A stretch of 64,000 bases of DNA, from positions 2,728,001 to 2,792,000 of the forward strand of contig JAPEHQ010000005.1 in the NCBI GenBank assembly GCA_027405735.1, in the 5' to 3' direction. This document shows, one piece after another, positions 60,435 through 64,000 of the stretch. The translations under genes and the position numbers were made by a program. How positions within the stretch are numbered: the first letter of the stretch is position 1; each line of letters opens with the position of its first letter. Below the pieces are notes generated by a model. That model did not search any database. It was given only the letters and a program-made list of their open reading frames with translations, and was not told the origin of the DNA. Origin of the DNA: Mucor racemosus. Its lineage: Eukaryota > Mucoromycota > Mucoromycetes > Mucorales > Mucoraceae.

Positions 60435-62662
60435 ATGTATTTTTTAACCACGGATTTCAATGAATGGGATTTGAAAAAGGCGTTCCTACACTATTTACAA
60501 GACAATGGATTTTCAGAAGCAAAGAGCTGCATAAAAGATGATTTAATAGCGTATTTGAAATTCCCAAATTTAGCGAAGAAAGCGAAATCTAAAGCAGAAA
60601 TGATTTTAAACAATTTGAATGTGAGTATTAGCTCAGTTTTCTTAATTAATTATTACAAAGTGTACTGATCTAAATTCTAGCGAGAATCTGCTAAATTAAA
60701 AGCGATACATGAACAGGTAAATTATATTTACATATTAACAATCAATTATACTAAAAACGGTTCATGAATACAACAATAGTACGCAAATCAAGCTTCAGGT
60801 TCAACATCTGCAGCAATCAACAGGTACCGTAGAGCTACATCATTTTCATCATGCAACTGCATCTAATATCAGCTTATTTTATCAGTCAAAATAATGAATT
60901 TGTTACAGTCAATGGCAATGTTAATGTTTCAAGCAATATGAATCATCATGTAGGAAATGCGCTTGTATGATTATAGTCAATATGATTAACCAGTTCTCAT
61001 CAACAACACAGGGCTCAAACCATGCCACATTACCAATTCCCACAATAAACAACAAGTAGGTCAGCTCCATTTACCATTACATAATATTTTACTGATGTCT
61101 TTTTTTATAAGCCAAACAAACGATTTTCATACTGTTAATGGAAATGTGAATGTATCAAATAACACTTCAAAGCGAGAAGCAGTAAGTAATCGATCGGATC
61201 CTTTATTATGGACATTTTCTTATTTTGTTTAACCAGGCAGATGATACAAGAATTAATGATCGCAGACCTGATAAAAAGAAACAGAAAGAAAATACTGAAA
61301 ATGACAATGATAACGAGGAAATGTAAATGATTAAATTAATATTTGTCAGTGCAAGTGTTAAATTTATTTGTCGTAGTGATCTTTTCAATCCTCCAGTTGA
61401 TGAGCATGAAGAGTAAGTATCATTACATAGCATTAACACTTATTCGGAAACACTAATAGTGGTTTATAGACATAATACAGTAGACTTTGACAATTTACCA
61501 ATAACTGTAGATCCAATGTTAAATCAAGAAGTGTTGAATAGTTTGAAAGAAATCAGTAGCTATAAAGTTGATGATATTGATTATCATGAACTGTTTATCA
61601 AATTAAAGATCAAAGCCTTTAAAGACCTTTGTAATTTGAACGTTATTTATTTGGAACCTAACTTCTACAAACTAATGTAAGGATACTAAGGTATATAAAT
61701 GATTCTCCACACACTAATTTTTTTCATTATATAGTGCTTTAGAGCACATTTTATTTCTCAAGCCGGGATCCTTTTCTCAAGACATGATAGAGACTTTTGG
61801 AGAGAGTAATTTGTTAAAGCTGTACAAACATATCCACAGAAAGCATTTTAGCCATGATACCTCAAATTACAATAATATTATCAGTAAAATCAGTGGTATT
61901 TTCGATGCACCTCTGTTAGACTACCAGGAAATCGAGGAAGAATTGGAAATGCTGTACACTGGCGAAAAGGACACTTGGAGTCGAAGAATAATACGTTGTT
62001 TATTAGAACTGATCTCATTGCTGCCTCCTTATAAAGAGAATGATATAGTTAATGAACTTGATTTAAAAATTCGCTTCATAAATCCTATCCTTAAATACTT
62101 CATGAATGATGTTGAAAAGAAGTTCCGTCTTCGCTGGCCAGAAACTAGTCCCCCAGAAAGAAAGGTTTATCATAAACAAGTACAACGACCGGATGCTTTA
62201 ATTACCAGAACCTCACAAGCAACATATCATGAAAATATTGGTTTTGCTGAAGTAAAATCAAGTCTATACAACAACAAAAATAGAGCTCTTATATTGGATA
62301 TGTATCGTTTGATTTACTTTTCAAAGAACACCATTGATATTAGCAAGATTAACTCCCCCATTATGATTCAAGTTGTGGGCGCCAAGGTTAACGTGTACAT
62401 GCAAATCTTGATCAGCAGAAAGTTTTATGTCACTTTGTTCTTATTTGAAATGACTATGCCTCTCTGTTTAGGCGAGATTAAAAATTTCATACCTAGCATA
62501 AAGAAATTGATTTCATTAAATCTTGCATTGGCCACTTGCAACAAAGAAGACGGTTTCGTCGATGAAAATATGATTACCACCAGCAAGACAACACCATTGT
62601 TTGAACAAAGAATTGAAAGTAAGGTCTTTCAAGGTGATATGGACAAGATTCAACTTTGTTGA
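60435..62662 (+). CDS. PD-(D/E)XK-like nuclease domain protein
   Basis: Ten exons: 60435-60620, 60681-60716, 60780-60823, 60886-60949, 60994-61055, 61112-61181, 61237-61322, 61377-61412, 61470-61676, 61735-62662; 572 residues. Exon 4 may instead end at 60964. N-terminal helical segment (WDLKKAFLHYLQDNGF), then a linker in which exons 4 and 6 encode the same motif, TVNGNVNVSSN and TVNGNVNVSNN, then an acidic/basic stretch. The C-terminal domain (from about 290) has QRPDALI at about 415 and GFAEVKSS at about 437, the D...ExK arrangement of PD-(D/E)XK nucleases. Families of this type are expanded in Mucoromycota genomes, as I recall; function unknown. All junctions keep the frame and no stop is present, so the gene looks intact. 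The start is the first Met of exon 1 and may be further upstream. Confidence 0.68.
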
Positions 62663-64000
62663 AATGCTATTGTAAATAGCTTCAAATAAATCATAGCCAC
62701 ATGTATTGACAAATTCAAGATAATCTTTATACCAGATCGTATGATTTCCATATCATGCCCATATTCAAATATTTCTGTAATAAATAAAAATATAAATATT
62801 AATAAAGTAATGTCATGATTTATCCACTGTTCTTCAGCCTAAGATCACCTTTAATGCAGAAGTTTTTAAAACGTTGTCAAATTCACCTGCGGGATTTTAG
62901 ATCTATTCCGTGTATTTCAAGACATTATCACAATGAAACTTTTATGACAGCAATGCCTGGTATTGTCCTCATACGTTATTTTTATAAATTCAAGCTTGAT
63001 AGATTGATTTAGCCTAATGGCATGGATTATGTTGAATTGGAAATCATTGTTTTGCTGCCAGCGATACACTGGAGTGTGGATAAATTAGAGCTGTGAAAAT
63101 TACTTTTACACAAATTCATGGCAAATATACACAATCTATAGACTTTTGTTGAAAAAATTATATATCAATTTGGCACTTTGTTAACTATTGTAAGATTTGG
63201 TATTATCAAAAGTAACTTTTAGTAGCTTTGAACTGCTAAAATAATTCATTAAATCAAAAAATATTGTATCGGACATTGAATAATGAATTCAGGGGTAAGA
63301 TTTCGTTGTAGGCCTACCTTGCTTAAGATTTTCCCATATTGTAATTAAAATAGCTTACATGATGGATGATAATCAATATTGTTTTAATATCAAAGATTTA
63401 AGATATGTCAGTATTCTGTTTCACTTTATATCGTGAAAGTGGTCAATTGTTCTTTGTTTGTATCAAGTGAATTTAAAGGCCGCAAATGGTCTGTGGCCAG
63501 CCATTTTGACAAAGTGTTATAACCATTTAGATGTATCAGCGGAACAAGACACCTACAATGCTATTTACTTATCAATTCATAGCTGCAAGTACGGTAGTAC
63601 CATGAAAAGATTAAAAAAAATAATTAGTAATGATTGCTGAATAATTATACATTTCATGTTGAAAGATGAATCAAATTTTTCCTGGTTCAGGAACCTTAAA
63701 TAATGTAGTAGTAAATTATATTAGGTAATCCGACTTTTTTTTTTTCTCTTTTCTTCTCTCACACAATGACAGTTTATTTCCCATGGTTAAATAACATTAC
63801 AACAACGATTATCACTTTTTGCAGAAATTCCAATAATGTACAGGGGTACAAAAAAATGACATTTTCACTTTTTTCTTGTTTTATTGTTGGATTTATGCCA
63901 TACAAAACACATGAAGCCGTATAACAAATGGAAGAGAGAACCCCACCCAAAATGTTTATTGAATATCAGATTAACAAATTGTAGTCATGACAAATAAGGA
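62663..64000. other. Right end, only short coding-like scraps
   Basis: Open plus-strand pieces at 62815-63012 (KRCQIHLRDFRSIPCISRHY) and 63458-63640 (ANGLWPAILTKCYNHLDV) look protein-like but are short, unconnected and unrecognised. A poly-T stretch is at about 63737-63747. No repeat family match found. Confidence 0.3.

Noticed and set aside
1..64000. CRISPR arrays, bacterial operons or riboswitches
   Set aside because: The window is eukaryotic with spliceosomal introns; no regularly spaced repeats of that kind are present.

Overview
The window looks like nuclear DNA of a filamentous early-diverging fungus, most likely Mucoromycota (Mucorales-like). It is very AT-rich. Its genes carry many short GT-AG introns (mostly about 45-70 nt, with an occasional clear TGCTAAC branch site). 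The recognisable proteins (AP-2 alpha, Tom1/HUWE1, a Dma1-type FHA-RING protein, a Ppn2-type phosphatase, SHQ1, mitochondrial bL35) fit a fungus. The species assignment is inference; the gene identities rest on spliced reading frames that I joined by hand, and each full model sums to a multiple of three.

Layout. 1-6.1 kb: repeat-dominated, with two copies of a repeat (family A) that carries a piece of a dynein intermediate chain-like WD40 gene, a copy of a second repeat (family B), and two solo LTRs. 6.9-8.0 kb: a membrane-anchored Ppn2-like phosphatase (-). 10.0-11.9 kb: an FHA-RING ubiquitin ligase (+). 12.4-13.1 kb: a repeat fragment and a solo LTR. 14.3-17.6 kb: AP-2 alpha (-), eight exons including a 15-nt micro-exon. 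18.4-23.9 kb: a second repeat zone with families A and B, a solo LTR and a tRNA-like SINE candidate. 24.1-35.2 kb: a 13-exon, 3452-residue HECT ligase (-), the largest gene here. 37.6-39.0 kb: a C2H2 plus DUF3020 protein (-) whose zinc finger only appears after splicing. 40.3-41.1 kb: a small RING protein (-). 41.9-48.8 kb: a third repeat zone with two more solo LTRs. 49.0-49.7 kb: an F-box protein (-). 50.7-55.7 kb: a compact cluster of four genes: mitochondrial bL35 (-), a coiled-coil protein (+), a putatively myristoylated methyltransferase (+) and SHQ1 (-). 57.3-60.1 kb: another family B copy and a pair of almost identical 350-bp direct repeats. 60.4-62.7 kb: a ten-exon gene whose C-terminal domain has a PD-(D/E)XK-like nuclease signature.

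Genes and mobile DNA are partitioned: conserved genes sit in repeat-free blocks, and the spaces between are filled with nested repeats. I found six solo LTRs with TG...CA ends and matching 5-bp target duplications, but no reverse transcriptase or integrase reading frame, so recombinational loss of LTR elements seems common here. Four of the genes (FHA-RING, HECT, RING and F-box) belong to the ubiquitin system. They are not co-oriented or adjacent and probably do not form a functional cluster.
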